Assembly: GCA_016786725.1 (NCBI GenBank)
Contig: JAEUVU010000009.1
Location: 49,277-113,276 of the forward strand
Origin: Ferruginibacter sp.
GTDB lineage: Bacteria > Bacteroidota > Bacteroidia > Chitinophagales > Chitinophagaceae
Length of the DNA: 64,000 nucleotides
Direction of reading: 5' to 3'
The position numbers and the translations under genes were made by a program. Below are positions 1 to 9,645 of this stretch, in pieces (positions within the stretch are counted from its first letter, which is position 1; every line of letters begins with the position of its first letter). The notes under the pieces were generated by a model, which was not told the origin of the DNA, did not search any database, and saw nothing but the letters and a program-made list of their open reading frames with translations.

Positions 1-978
1 ACAGATAAGCAGGTAAATCTTTATGCCTGTGATTTTGAACAGGTTTATTCAACTGATATTGAAACCATCAAGCCTGCATCTATTCAATGGCCTAATTATA
101 TTTTGGGTGTGGTTGATCAATTGCAAAAGAATGGGCATATTGTTGGTGGCTTTAACCTGGTGATTGATGGCGATATCCCCATTGGTGCAGGCCTCTCCTC
201 TTCTGCTGCTATAGAATGTGCCGTAGTTTTTGCCTTAAATGAAATTTTTGAACTGGGATTAAGCAGGCTGCAAATGGTGCCGCTTGCACAAAAGGCCGAA
301 CATGTTTTTGCCGGTGTAAACTGCGGCATCATGGACCAGTTTGCCAGTATGTTTGGTAAAAAAGGTCATGCCCTAAAACTGGATTGCCGATCGTTGGAAT
401 ATGAATACATCCCCATCGGTCTTACCGGGTACAAAATTATTTTGTTCAACAGCAATGTAAAACATAATCTCGTTTCAACTGAATACAATACAAGAAGAAA
501 ACAATGTGAAGAAGGTGTTGCCATTATTGCAATAGGCCACCCGGCTGTAAAAAGCCTGAGAGATGTAAACATGCAGATGCTGAATGCACATGCGGCAGAT
601 ATGGATGCAGTTGTTTTTAAAAGGTGTAAGTATGTGATAGAAGAAAACGAAAGGCTGCTGGGCGCCTGCATTGACTTGCAAAAAGGTGATATGAAAGCGC
701 TTGGTAAAAAAATGTTTGAAACACATTATGGTTTGCAACATGAATATGAGGTGAGTTGTAAAGAGATTGATTTTTTGGTTGATTTTGTAAAAGACAAGGA
801 AGCAGTTGCCGGCGCCAGGATGGTTGGCGGCGGTTTTGGAGGCTGCACCATCAATTTGATAAAAGAAGAAGCTTCGGAAAAATTAATTGAGCAGATAAAA
901 GCTGCCTACCAAAACGAAATGGGCCTTACATTATCTGTATATTCGGTTTCGGTTGAAGATGGAACCAGCAAAACCTGA
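1..978 (+). CDS. galK: Galactokinase, 5' end outside the window
   Basis: GHMP-family kinase that phosphorylates galactose at C1 in the Leloir pathway, in the cytoplasm. The reading frame is open from base 1, so the gene begins upstream; 325 residues are present and roughly the first 50-60 (substrate-binding start) are missing. The GHMP ATP-binding loop is visible as PIGAGLSSSAA near residue 60, and the C-terminal GHMP motif as GGGFGGCTINLI near residue 280. A TTG at 103 could be mistaken for a start, but the frame upstream codes for conserved galactokinase sequence. The gene is followed after 3 bases by galM in the same direction, so the two are almost certainly cotranscribed. Family assignment is firm. 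Confidence 0.95.
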   Translation, partial: TDKQVNLYACDFEQVYSTDIETIKPASIQWPNYILGVVDQLQKNGHIVGGFNLVIDGDIPIGAGLSSSAAIECAVVFALNEIFELGLSRLQMVPLAQKAEHVFAGVNCGIMDQFASMFGKKGHALKLDCRSLEYEYIPIGLTGYKIILFNSNVKHNLVSTEYNTRRKQCEEGVAIIAIGHPAVKSLRDVNMQMLNAHAADMDAVVFKRCKYVIEENERLLGACIDLQKGDMKALGKKMFETHYGLQHEYEVSCKEIDFLVDFVKDKEAVAGARMVGGGFGGCTINLIKEEASEKLIEQIKAAYQNEMGLTLSVYSVSVEDGTSKT

Positions 979-981
979 TAA

Positions 982-2010
982 ATGAAACAAGGTATTACCA
1001 AACAACCCTTCGGTAATTTTGATAACAAAGCTGTTACTGCATACACCCTCAGCAATGAAGCCGGTATGCAGGTTACTGTTATCAATTACGGAGCAACCAT
1101 AACTCAAATTATTACTTCTGATAAAAACGGAACCTATGGCAATGTAATTCTTGGTTTCGATTCGCTGGAAGGTTATGTACAGAACGGCCACCAATATCAT
1201 GGATGTGTAGTGGGCCGCTATGCAAACCGAATTGCCCATGCTGCATTTGAACTGGATGGAAAACAATATTCAATTACAAAAACACACAGCCCTTTTTGCC
1301 TGCACGGTGGTAAAAAAGGTTTTGATAAAGTGTGGTGGGATATTGAGGCAGTTAGTGATTCCGCTTTAAAACTAACCTATACCAGTGCTGATGGTGAAGA
1401 AGGTTTCCCTGGCAACCTGCATATCGAAATGTTGTATTCGCTTACGGAAGAAAATGAGCTGATACTTGATTACAAAGCACAAACAGATAAACCAACACCT
1501 GTCAATCTTACCAATCACTGCTACTTTAATTTATCTGCCGGAAAGGAAGCCACTATTTTAGGTCACGAGGTAAAAATATATTCAGGCAGTTACACCGAAG
1601 CTGATAAAGACCTTATACCTACCGGTAAAATACTTTCTTCAGAAAATACCCCAATTGATTTCAGGAACTCCAAAAGTATAGGAAAAGATATTGAACCGGC
1701 CGGGGGTTATGATCACAACATGATACTTGATAATCCTGGTGGTAAAACTGCTGAAGTGTATGATGCTGCCAGCGGACGTTTTATGGAAATGTTTACTACC
1801 GAACCTGCGGTACAATTATATACAGGCAATGCACTTCATTTTGATAATGAAACTACCAATACCAAATCTTCTTTTATTCAATATGCAGGGCTTTGCCTGG
1901 AGGCGCAACATTATCCCAACAGTCCCAATAAACCCTTATTCCCTGATACTATCTTAAGGCCGGGAGAAATATACAGGCAAACTACTTCTTATAAATTTTC
2001 TGTTCGGTAA
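982..2010 (+). CDS. galM: Aldose 1-epimerase (galactose mutarotase)
   Basis: Interconverts the alpha and beta anomers of galactose (and glucose), supplying galactokinase with its alpha substrate. The 342 residues match the usual length of the family. The catalytic pair is visible: His179 in the motif NHCYFNL and Glu307 in CLEAQHYPN; the substrate-binding segment GYDHN is also present. No signal peptide is seen, so the enzyme is cytoplasmic. It starts 3 bases after the galK stop, which indicates an operon, and ends before a hairpin terminator shared with the converging starch locus. Confidence 0.96.
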   Translation: MKQGITKQPFGNFDNKAVTAYTLSNEAGMQVTVINYGATITQIITSDKNGTYGNVILGFDSLEGYVQNGHQYHGCVVGRYANRIAHAAFELDGKQYSITKTHSPFCLHGGKKGFDKVWWDIEAVSDSALKLTYTSADGEEGFPGNLHIEMLYSLTEENELILDYKAQTDKPTPVNLTNHCYFNLSAGKEATILGHEVKIYSGSYTEADKDLIPTGKILSSENTPIDFRNSKSIGKDIEPAGGYDHNMILDNPGGKTAEVYDAASGRFMEMFTTEPAVQLYTGNALHFDNETTNTKSSFIQYAGLCLEAQHYPNSPNKPLFPDTILRPGEIYRQTTSYKFSVR

Positions 2011-2033
2011 AGTATTTCAACAGAAAATAAAAA

Positions 2034-2060
2034 TGCCACCGTTTTACCGGCGGCACTTTT
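2034..2060. terminator. Bidirectional terminator between galM and the starch locus
   Basis: Arms TGCCACCG (2034-2041) and CGGCGGCA (2048-2055) enclose a 6-base loop, with 7 of 8 pairs matching. The stem is followed by CTTTTATT on the + strand and preceded by an A-run that gives a T-run on the - strand. It sits between two converging genes, as expected for a shared terminator. Confidence 0.75.
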
Positions 2061-2085
2061 ATTAAAGTATAAACGATTGCTAACT

Positions 2086-3870
2086 TTAGTTAATTGTAAC
2101 CGTCTGCAGGTTTTCATTTAATGTAATTGTGTAAGTACCTGCGGTGGTTGGTGTTTTAAAGTTTGGCCCGCCGCCCCATTGAATTTTTCTTGGCGTACCA
2201 ACACCCTGGCTTTGTCCGCTGTTATCCTCATAATCAAATGCACCCCAGGCATTGCCTGCCAAAAATTTAATTTCTTCATTCGCATCCAAAGCTACTGTGA
2301 TGGTCCACACACCATTTCCTGAATAAGTCATTTGGGGTGATGATGCTGGATCCCAGTCTGGCACTCCGGTTAAACCATTGCCCACCACCCTCATTTCAGT
2401 ACCGGGGCTCATTTCGTATTTAATATTGTCAACATCACGACCATCCCAGATAACCCTGTAGCGGCCTGCGGTAGTAATGTCAGGAAAATTTGGACCGTTT
2501 ACACCCATCGTACTTCCGCTGCCGCCATTAGAACCATAGCTTCTTGTTTCACTAACTGTCTGGCTTCCGTTATCCCATGCATTATTATCAATCAGTTTCC
2601 AGCCACCGGTTGTAAATGTAGTTAAGCCAACAAAAAGGTTCGTTGCAGAATTACCCAACGCATAGTTAGGGAAAACACTTGGAGGATCCCAGCCTGCTCC
2701 GGTAGCGCCACCTACAAAACCCATGCGGCCTGTGGTAATATTGTATTGAAGGGTGCTGATGTTAACAGATATCCTGTAGAAACCAGCCGCCGTAACACTC
2801 AGATTTGTCGGGCTGTTTTGCACAAGTGTACCACCTGATCCTCCATAGTTTACATCCCATGAACGTCCAACAGTGATTTTAAACTCTGTATTGGCGGGGA
2901 GAAAAATATAGATATAGTACATTTTGTTAAATACCCCGGGGCGTAAATCACGGATCAACTCTGGTGCATTTGAAGGCTCCCAGTTGGTGCCGTTACCTGT
3001 TGAAGCCTGGTAGCTTCCAGGCAGGTAAACCCTTAAAATAGGTACATAAGTGGTAATGGTTACGCTTACAACATTTGAGTAAGAGATAGCACCCAAAGCT
3101 GTAACTGCTTTAATACGGTATTCAATTTTACCGACATTGCCGCCAGGCACATTTTCATCTAATGCTGTCTGGTTCATCTGGCCTTGTGTAAGTGTTAAAG
3201 CATACAATGATGCGCCTACGGGCATTTCTTGTAATGAACCGAAATTTTTACCTGATGAATCATATTGTAACGTATATGTTACAGCGCCGGCATATCCTTT
3301 AAATGCTGCTCCCCATGAGAACGTATTAGATGGCAAAGCCGCATTGGGCAGGGTAACAGTAACAGCGGCATTGGCTGTTACCAAAATTGCCGGATCTGCA
3401 AATGGAGTAGCCATAATTTTCAGCACATTACTGGTATATCTCTCGTTGTTGTTGTTGTAAGAAGAGATAAGCCTTACATCTACTGATTGGGATACGCCAA
3501 GTTTAAATCCGAGGTTTAACAACATGCCATTTAATTCACGACCTGTTAAAGTGGTACTTAATACACCGAACACTGTTTTGGATTGTTTGTTGGCGAAGTT
3601 TTTACCGGTAGAATCTACCTCCAGGATGTATTTTGTTGTTGCAGAATCATTAGAGTATTTAGGGTTTGTCCAGGAAAAGCTGATGACAGCATTGCCTGTA
3701 TCTGCAAGTGCCGGGGCTACTGTAGCCAGAGAACTGGTTAATACCGGTGACACGCCCAATTGATAAACTGGTAGTGCATCAACCTTGGTAAGATTATCTG
3801 TCTTGTTACAGGCTGAGAAAAATATCATTAGCGCCAGGGACGCCAGGATAAGTTTAGAAATATTTTTCAT
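2086..3870 (-). CDS. SusF/SusE-like outer-membrane starch-binding lipoprotein
   Basis: Surface lipoprotein that binds starch chains and helps the SusC/SusD importer; no catalytic function is expected. The ATG at 3870 is preferred over the upstream ATG at 3891 because it places a clean signal peptide and lipobox (FFSAC) at the N-terminus. About 594 residues. Two SusE-type Ig-like domains come first (each with a phrase like YILEVDSTGKNF or YTLQYDSSGKNF), then three tandem starch-binding modules, each with a W-P/W-D core and a terminal beta strand ending in patterns such as TAGxYRIxxN. Last gene of the susCDEF operon, 18-40 bases after the SusE-like gene depending on the start. It is longer than the SusE-like neighbour because of the extra modules, hence the SusF-like call. 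Confidence 0.85.
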   Translation of the reverse strand: MKNISKLILASLALMIFFSACNKTDNLTKVDALPVYQLGVSPVLTSSLATVAPALADTGNAVISFSWTNPKYSNDSATTKYILEVDSTGKNFANKQSKTVFGVLSTTLTGRELNGMLLNLGFKLGVSQSVDVRLISSYNNNNERYTSNVLKIMATPFADPAILVTANAAVTVTLPNAALPSNTFSWGAAFKGYAGAVTYTLQYDSSGKNFGSLQEMPVGASLYALTLTQGQMNQTALDENVPGGNVGKIEYRIKAVTALGAISYSNVVSVTITTYVPILRVYLPGSYQASTGNGTNWEPSNAPELIRDLRPGVFNKMYYIYIFLPANTEFKITVGRSWDVNYGGSGGTLVQNSPTNLSVTAAGFYRISVNISTLQYNITTGRMGFVGGATGAGWDPPSVFPNYALGNSATNLFVGLTTFTTGGWKLIDNNAWDNGSQTVSETRSYGSNGGSGSTMGVNGPNFPDITTAGRYRVIWDGRDVDNIKYEMSPGTEMRVVGNGLTGVPDWDPASSPQMTYSGNGVWTITVALDANEEIKFLAGNAWGAFDYEDNSGQSQGVGTPRKIQWGGGPNFKTPTTAGTYTITLNENLQTVTIN

Positions 3871-3909
3871 AAAAATTATTTTAGTTGGCATTGAAGCAAT
3901 CTTGTTTAC

Positions 3910-4779
3910 TTATTTTTTTGTCAATTTGTAAGTGCCTGTTTGAAAGTTGATCTCAACTTTATACAAACCGGCACCAGGTGATGGAAAAGCCGGATCTGCA
4001 TCCCTTTTCTCAAAATCGCCTGAAAGTTTTGCATTACCATCCAAAGCATGATACTGGGTACCCCAAACACCCTGTGTCTGAATCAATTTATAAGCACCTG
4101 TTGCATTAAAATTAATATCAGCCTGGTAATGCAGCACGTCAGTTACTCCACCTGCCCTTGAAAATTTCTGGGTATTATCATAAGGCGCAGGTAAAGGATT
4201 GCTCCAGCCTGATGCTACTGCATCTCCTACGATCCACAAATTACCATCGGCATATTGAAAAGGAACCGGGTTAGGTGTTCCAGGTGGCTCAACCACAAAA
4301 TCAAGATAATTATTAACGCTTATTTTAAGCACGTTGGAATAAAGCGGAACACTTCCATTTCCCAGCGTTGATTTTATCCTGAACTCCATGTTGTGGGCAA
4401 CTCCTGACTGCAGTTCCATCTTAGTTAAAAAAGTGTTCAGCTCTTTTACAGTAAGTGTTACAGCCAAATCGTTACTGATAGACCTTTCCTGCATTTTAGG
4501 ATTTGTAAAATTAGCCCCGGTAGTATCTACCTGTAAAATATAATTTACATTCTGAGAACTGATGCCGGTATTAAACTGGTAGTTCGGATTGGTCCAGTTG
4601 AATGTTAATGCCGGATTATCTTTGTTAACGCTCAGTAATACCATTGCGGCAGTTGATGAGGCATTTAACACAGGATTAGTTCCGCCCTGGAAAAAAACCT
4701 GGTTTTCATCTTTTTTGCAGGATAATAATATCGCAGCCATAAAGACAATACCCAATATTGATTTTATAGAATTTTTCAT
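3910..4779 (-). CDS. SusE-like outer-membrane starch-binding lipoprotein
   Basis: Companion lipoprotein of the SusC/SusD complex, 289 residues. The signal peptide ends in the lipobox LLSC, giving a lipid-anchored cysteine at about residue 21. One SusE-type N-terminal domain (YILQVDTTGANF, then a segment matching the NxFLxxMxLQSG pattern seen in the downstream gene) is followed by a single C-terminal binding module containing W-I-V-G-D and ending in YKVEINFQTG. The domain order is the same as in the next gene, but with one binding module instead of three, so the two genes are probably duplicates that diverged in module number. It lies 25 bases after susD and 18 bases before the SusF-like ORF. 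Confidence 0.85.
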   Translation of the reverse strand: MKNSIKSILGIVFMAAILLSCKKDENQVFFQGGTNPVLNASSTAAMVLLSVNKDNPALTFNWTNPNYQFNTGISSQNVNYILQVDTTGANFTNPKMQERSISNDLAVTLTVKELNTFLTKMELQSGVAHNMEFRIKSTLGNGSVPLYSNVLKISVNNYLDFVVEPPGTPNPVPFQYADGNLWIVGDAVASGWSNPLPAPYDNTQKFSRAGGVTDVLHYQADINFNATGAYKLIQTQGVWGTQYHALDGNAKLSGDFEKRDADPAFPSPGAGLYKVEINFQTGTYKLTKK

Positions 4780-4804
4780 ATAAAACAGTTTTTATTGTTT
4801 TTTA

Positions 4805-6415
4805 TTAATACCCTGTATTTTGTGTTAAGTTAGGATTGGCAACCAGGTTTGATGCCGGTATAGGGAAAATATTATACTTGGCATCAACAGCAGTGCCAGA
4901 AGATACGCCGCCTTTCCATGGCCACAGGTAAGTGCCTGTAGTTAATAATCCATAACGTATCAGGTCGGTACGGCGATGGCCTTCCCAGTATAATTCCCTT
5001 CCTCTTTCATCAAGGATGAATTGCAGGTTTAGCTGGCCGGCAGTAATATTACCTGAAGCATTGCCATAAGCCCTGGTGCGGATGGCATTAATGTAACCTA
5101 ATGCAGTAGCAGCATCGCCGCCTGTACCGCCACGCAACACAGCTTCAGCATAAATCAGGTACATTTCTGCTAAACGAAAGGCAGGGAAATCAACGTCGGC
5201 AAATTCTTTTCTGCTGTCAGAAACCGGCCCGCCATCTGAACGAATGTTCACATATTTTTTTACATGGGGCCCCTGGTCAAAATTACTGATATCGTTAATG
5301 GTAAACTGTGCAGGGCTTGTACCGTATTTAGAAGTAGTGAACATGGCCCTTTTATCAGTTGCGCCCGTAGGATCAGCAAACAGGCTTGTAAAAGCTGAAG
5401 TAGACCTGTAACCATACCAACCACCGCCAACACCATATTCGGCGCCTTCATCACCACAGGCGGCATGAACAAAAAACGTAGTGTTACCATAAGCCTGTGT
5501 ACGCAACCCATCGCAGTTTACTGCATAAATAAATTCATCTTTCGCTTTATCGTTATCAGCCATAAACACTCTTGGATATCCTGTATACAATGAGTAAGGT
5601 GCAGCAATTACTTTTTTAGAGTAAGTAACCGCATCTGTATAGCGTGTTGTACCTGTGTAAGTGCCTGCATTTAAATAAATACGGGCCAGTAAAGCCCAGG
5701 CAGCTCCCTGGTCCACTCTTCCGTATTCAATTGTTTTAACCGGTGCCAGTAAGGCATCAATGGCTTTCAATTCTTTTTCTATGTAAAGAAAAAGATCACC
5801 GCGGCTTATTTCTTTTGGTAAAGTAGCACCCACTTTATCTTCCTCGGTGATGAAAGTAGATTTACCAAAGAGGTCCATCATAACCCAGTAGTTGTAAGCA
5901 CGCAGGAAACGAACTTCTGCAACAGAGTTCTTAATGTCTGCGGCCTCGGTACCGCTGATACCTCTTTCAGCAAGTTTTTCATCTGTACTTTCCCTGATAT
6001 ACTCGTTAATGAGTGTGATATTATAAATCGGCCTTGCATAGATTCCTTTCAGGAAAGGATCAGCACTGGTCCATCTTAAATTGTGAAAATCTTTGATGGT
6101 CTGGTCATTCCAGGCAACAACCGCCTCATCGGTAGGCAGTTCCTGGCAGTTGAACAACATCCTTATAAAAGCAACCTGCGAACCTTCATCCAGTCCGCCA
6201 CTGATATCGGGATTACCTGCAGGGCCGGAATTTCCGGTGATAGCAAGTGTGCCATAAATTTTTGCCAATACACTTTTATAACCGGCCGCATCTGCATAGG
6301 TTTTTTCCGGTGTAAGGTCATTGGTAGGGTAAAGATCCAGTTTTTTTGCGCATGAACCTGCTACAATCACTGTAACCAATCCAACCGATAAGTATTTGAT
6401 TAATTTATTTTTCAT
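4805..6415 (-). CDS. susD: SusD-like starch-binding outer-membrane lipoprotein
   Basis: Lid lipoprotein that captures maltooligosaccharides and closes over the SusC barrel. The 536 residues fit the family. The signal peptide ends in the lipobox VAGSC, followed by the usual KKLDLYPTNDLTPE start of SusD proteins; TPR-like helices and a C-terminal SusD/RagB domain follow (FRLAEMYLIYAEAVLRGG, RGRELYWEGHRRTDLIRYG). It lies 19 bases after susC and 25 bases before the SusE-like gene in one transcription unit. The family is certain; the sugar specificity is inferred from the GH13 and GH77 genes around it. Confidence 0.95.
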   Translation of the reverse strand: MKNKLIKYLSVGLVTVIVAGSCAKKLDLYPTNDLTPEKTYADAAGYKSVLAKIYGTLAITGNSGPAGNPDISGGLDEGSQVAFIRMLFNCQELPTDEAVVAWNDQTIKDFHNLRWTSADPFLKGIYARPIYNITLINEYIRESTDEKLAERGISGTEAADIKNSVAEVRFLRAYNYWVMMDLFGKSTFITEEDKVGATLPKEISRGDLFLYIEKELKAIDALLAPVKTIEYGRVDQGAAWALLARIYLNAGTYTGTTRYTDAVTYSKKVIAAPYSLYTGYPRVFMADNDKAKDEFIYAVNCDGLRTQAYGNTTFFVHAACGDEGAEYGVGGGWYGYRSTSAFTSLFADPTGATDKRAMFTTSKYGTSPAQFTINDISNFDQGPHVKKYVNIRSDGGPVSDSRKEFADVDFPAFRLAEMYLIYAEAVLRGGTGGDAATALGYINAIRTRAYGNASGNITAGQLNLQFILDERGRELYWEGHRRTDLIRYGLLTTGTYLWPWKGGVSSGTAVDAKYNIFPIPASNLVANPNLTQNTGY

Positions 6416-6434
6416 AACAATCGTTGTTTAATAA

Positions 6435-9428
6435 TTAAAAATCTAAATTAAATCCTAAAGAGAATGTACGGGGTCTTGGATAAATATTATTATCTACACC
6501 AGAATCACTTGAATTTTCCGGATCAAGCCCTTTGTATTTGGTTATGATAAATACATTCTGAACACTGGCTGCAATACGCAGGCTGGCTTTCCCTTTCATG
6601 ATCTTACCCCAGTTATACCCAAGGTTTATGTTATCTAATCTGAAGAAAGATGCATTCTCTATGTAGTAATCAGATAAATATTGGTTGTTTGAGAAATTAC
6701 TTTCAAGGTAGTTAGCTGATGCATTACCAATGAAATTGATCGGATTTTTGATTGTTCTCAACACCCCGTTATTAGAGTTGAAATTATTATACAGGTATGC
6801 TCCAAAAGCACCGTGACCTGTAATACCAAGAGAGTATTTTTTATAAGTGACCATTGTATTTAATCCTACAAAAATATCGGAGGCTGGTTTCTTATAATAA
6901 TACCTGTCTTTCTGATCAATCACCCCATCCCTGTTCAGGTCTTCATAAAGCCCTTCAATAGGTTTGTTTGTTGCAGGATCATACACCTGTTTGAAAACAA
7001 AGTAAGTGAAAGGAGCATATCCTACATTAAACCTGCCGATATTATTTCCTGTACCGCCCGAAATACCGCTCACTTCAATGCCCTGAAAATTAGGATCAGC
7101 TTGTTTTAACAGATTGGTAATCTCCCTGGTGTTGTAAGTAAAATTAAAACCGAATTCCCATGTAAGATTTGCTTTTTTTACTGGTATAGTGTTAAGGGTA
7201 AACTCAACACCTTTGTTTTCCATGTTACCAACATTGGTCAGCAATTCTATATTAAAGTTTCCGCCGGCAGCTACTGGCACCGTACTCAGCAGGTCTTTTG
7301 TTTTCTTTACATAGTAATCTACAGTACCAGAGATCCTTCCATTTAAGAATCCAAAATCGAGGCCGATATTGGTGGTAGTTGTGCTTTCCCACTTCCTGTC
7401 GGGGTCATAAGCAGAAGGGCGCAGGAAACTGTAATAAGTATTTCCAAACTGATATTGTGCCGAAGAATTACTTCTTGAGTAATAAGGAAGATAAGAATAG
7501 TAAGGAATACCATCCTGCTGTCCGGTGGTTCCCCATTGAAGCCTCAGTTTGAGGTCGCTGATAACATTGGTTGATTTAAAGAAATCGTCTTTCAATTTCC
7601 AGGCTACTGCAATGGCGGGAAAATAACCAACCCTGTTCGCTTTTGCAAATTTAGAGCTGGCATCCCTTCTTAAAGATGCAGTTAACAGGTATTTATTGGC
7701 AACAGAAAGGTTGATGCGGCCCAGGTAAGATTCAAGCCTGTATTCTGGTTTATCCGTAAGAAAAACAGGTTCGGAACCGGCAATGGTATCTTTCTTTTGT
7801 GGGTTAGAAGGATCAGCAACCGGCCTGTAACTGAAAGAAGCAAAGTTTTTAACTTTGGTTACAAAGTCCTGGTAACTATGGCCTACCAAAACATCCAGTT
7901 TTGTATTTAATTTTTTAAATTCTTTACTATAAAAAAGCTGAACGTCAGCGATCGTGTTTATTTTCTTTTGCTCGTAATGCGTTCTGCGTCCGCCTGTTTT
8001 ATAGTTGGTTGCAGATGCCGAATCAATATTGTCATTACCGCTTCCGCTTGCATTATCAATACCCAGGTTTACCAAAACATGCAGATCGGGCAACCAATGA
8101 AGCTTATAATCCAATTGCACATTTCCAATAAAGCGGTTAACGGTTGATTTATTGTCACGCTGGTTTAATAATGCTACCGGGTTACGGGTTGCAAGGTCTA
8201 TCAGTGTTCCGGTTGGATCCAGCCATTCGAAATAATTACCAAATTTTCCGGTATTAGCAGTTATTGGTTGTGTAGGGTCAAAAGCAATAGCAGACCCTAT
8301 CGCATCCCCATTTGCAAAAACATTCTTTGAATTACTTCCTTTAAGCGCAATGTTTACAGCTAAATGATCATTCAAAAATTTAGGATTAAGATTTAATGAA
8401 CCGGTAAAACGTTTAAAATTATCCGTTCTTAAAATACCATCCTGGGTTAAATAACCTATCGAAGCCCTGAAAGGGATATTTTTTAAAGCCCCACTGGCGC
8501 TGATATTATTGTCCCAGCCAAAAGCTGCACGATAAATCTCTTTCTGCCAGTCTGTATTTGCTGTTCCCAATATGTTTTTGTAAACATTGTTGCCGGTTGC
8601 CGTTGCATCAGCATTAATGATAGCCCTTACTTCATCACCTGATAAAACCTTAACAGTTTTACCTACAATACCGGTTGACAATTGTGTATTGAAGTTATAC
8701 CTGATCTTTCCTTTTACACCTTTTTTAGTGGTTACGATGAGTACACCATTAGATGCCCTTGATCCGTACAATGCTGTAGCAGATGCATCTTTCAAAACAG
8801 AAATAGATTCAATATCATTGGGGTTAATGGTATTTAAAAGATTGCGTGAACCTGCAATACCATTACCTTCTACAGGTACACCATCAATAACCAGTAACGG
8901 ATCGTTGCTGGCGTTTAAAGATGCACCACCTCTGATACGTATGCGGCTTCCACCACCTGGCGAACCTCCACCCGTAGTAATTTCCAGACCAGCAACCTTA
9001 CCCTGCAACAATTGTTCAGAAGAGTTTACAACACCCTTTTGAAAATCTTTGGCAGATACTGAAGTAACAGAGCCGGTCAGGTCGCCTTTGCGTTTTGTAC
9101 CATACGCTACCACAACCAATTCATTTAACTGCTGATTTATTTGCGTTAAGCTAATGTTGGCAGCAGCACCTGGTGCAACCTCAATACGGGCAAAGCCAAC
9201 GGAAGAAATTACCAGAACAGCATTTGGCGCTGCATTGATTTTAAAAGTGCCATCTGCTGCCGATTGGGTAGCAGTTGTTGTGCCCTTTACGGTTATAGTT
9301 GCACCGGCAATGGGGGTTCCGTCTTTAGAGTCAGTTACTTTTCCGGTAACTGCATTTTGGGAAAATGCCGCCAGCGAAAGAAGGAACACGACACAGGACA
9401 GCATTAGTTTTTTGAAGACTTTTCTCAT
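6435..9428 (-). CDS. susC: SusC-like TonB-dependent outer-membrane transporter
   Basis: TonB-dependent barrel that imports bound oligosaccharides through the outer membrane. 997 residues: signal peptide ending near AFSQN, a carboxypeptidase-regulatory-like domain (residues about 24-105, with TGKVTDSKDGTPIAGATITV), a plug domain (about 110-225, with VVVAYGTKRKGDLTGSV, then DPLLVIDGVP and a SVLKDASATALYGSRASNGV segment typical of the SusC family), then the beta barrel ending in an aromatic strand (FSLGFNLDF). First gene of the susCDEF unit, with a 17-bp palindrome about 70 bases upstream as probable operator. Typical in every respect; the maltodextrin substrate is inferred from neighbours. Confidence 0.96.
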   Translation of the reverse strand: MRKVFKKLMLSCVVFLLSLAAFSQNAVTGKVTDSKDGTPIAGATITVKGTTTATQSAADGTFKINAAPNAVLVISSVGFARIEVAPGAAANISLTQINQQLNELVVVAYGTKRKGDLTGSVTSVSAKDFQKGVVNSSEQLLQGKVAGLEITTGGGSPGGGSRIRIRGGASLNASNDPLLVIDGVPVEGNGIAGSRNLLNTINPNDIESISVLKDASATALYGSRASNGVLIVTTKKGVKGKIRYNFNTQLSTGIVGKTVKVLSGDEVRAIINADATATGNNVYKNILGTANTDWQKEIYRAAFGWDNNISASGALKNIPFRASIGYLTQDGILRTDNFKRFTGSLNLNPKFLNDHLAVNIALKGSNSKNVFANGDAIGSAIAFDPTQPITANTGKFGNYFEWLDPTGTLIDLATRNPVALLNQRDNKSTVNRFIGNVQLDYKLHWLPDLHVLVNLGIDNASGSGNDNIDSASATNYKTGGRRTHYEQKKINTIADVQLFYSKEFKKLNTKLDVLVGHSYQDFVTKVKNFASFSYRPVADPSNPQKKDTIAGSEPVFLTDKPEYRLESYLGRINLSVANKYLLTASLRRDASSKFAKANRVGYFPAIAVAWKLKDDFFKSTNVISDLKLRLQWGTTGQQDGIPYYSYLPYYSRSNSSAQYQFGNTYYSFLRPSAYDPDRKWESTTTTNIGLDFGFLNGRISGTVDYYVKKTKDLLSTVPVAAGGNFNIELLTNVGNMENKGVEFTLNTIPVKKANLTWEFGFNFTYNTREITNLLKQADPNFQGIEVSGISGGTGNNIGRFNVGYAPFTYFVFKQVYDPATNKPIEGLYEDLNRDGVIDQKDRYYYKKPASDIFVGLNTMVTYKKYSLGITGHGAFGAYLYNNFNSNNGVLRTIKNPINFIGNASANYLESNFSNNQYLSDYYIENASFFRLDNINLGYNWGKIMKGKASLRIAASVQNVFIITKYKGLDPENSSDSGVDNNIYPRPRTFSLGFNLDF

Positions 9429-9496
9429 AAAACAAGCTTTTCGTTTTTTAAAGTTAGCAATCGAATTTATATAGGCTCAATAACACAATACGCAAA

Positions 9497-9513
9497 TGTG
9501 TAAAAAGTACACA
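9497..9513. promoter_or_regulatory. Candidate operator 1, upstream of susC
   Basis: TGTGTAAAAAGTACACA: a 17-bp inverted repeat with 6-bp arms and a 5-bp centre, 68 bases before the susC start. The same palindrome stands before the large amylase gene and before the MFS permease gene. Its recurrence at three starts of the same pathway, and nowhere else I could find, supports a pathway-specific operator. The Nudix-fold regulator encoded just upstream is the likely but untested binder. Confidence 0.65.
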
Positions 9514-9645
9514 ATATTAATACTTTTTTTTAATCCACCATTATTTGTTAAGAAAAAATGAATAAAAAAATTTAAACTCTAATCAACCCTGTTTTTATAA
9601 ACCCTTGTAAATCAATTTTTTTACTTAACAATTCCAAGAGTTTGT

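Noticed and set aside
8587..9042. 151-residue + strand frame inside susC
   Set aside because: Antisense shadow of the plug-domain coding region with no own signals.
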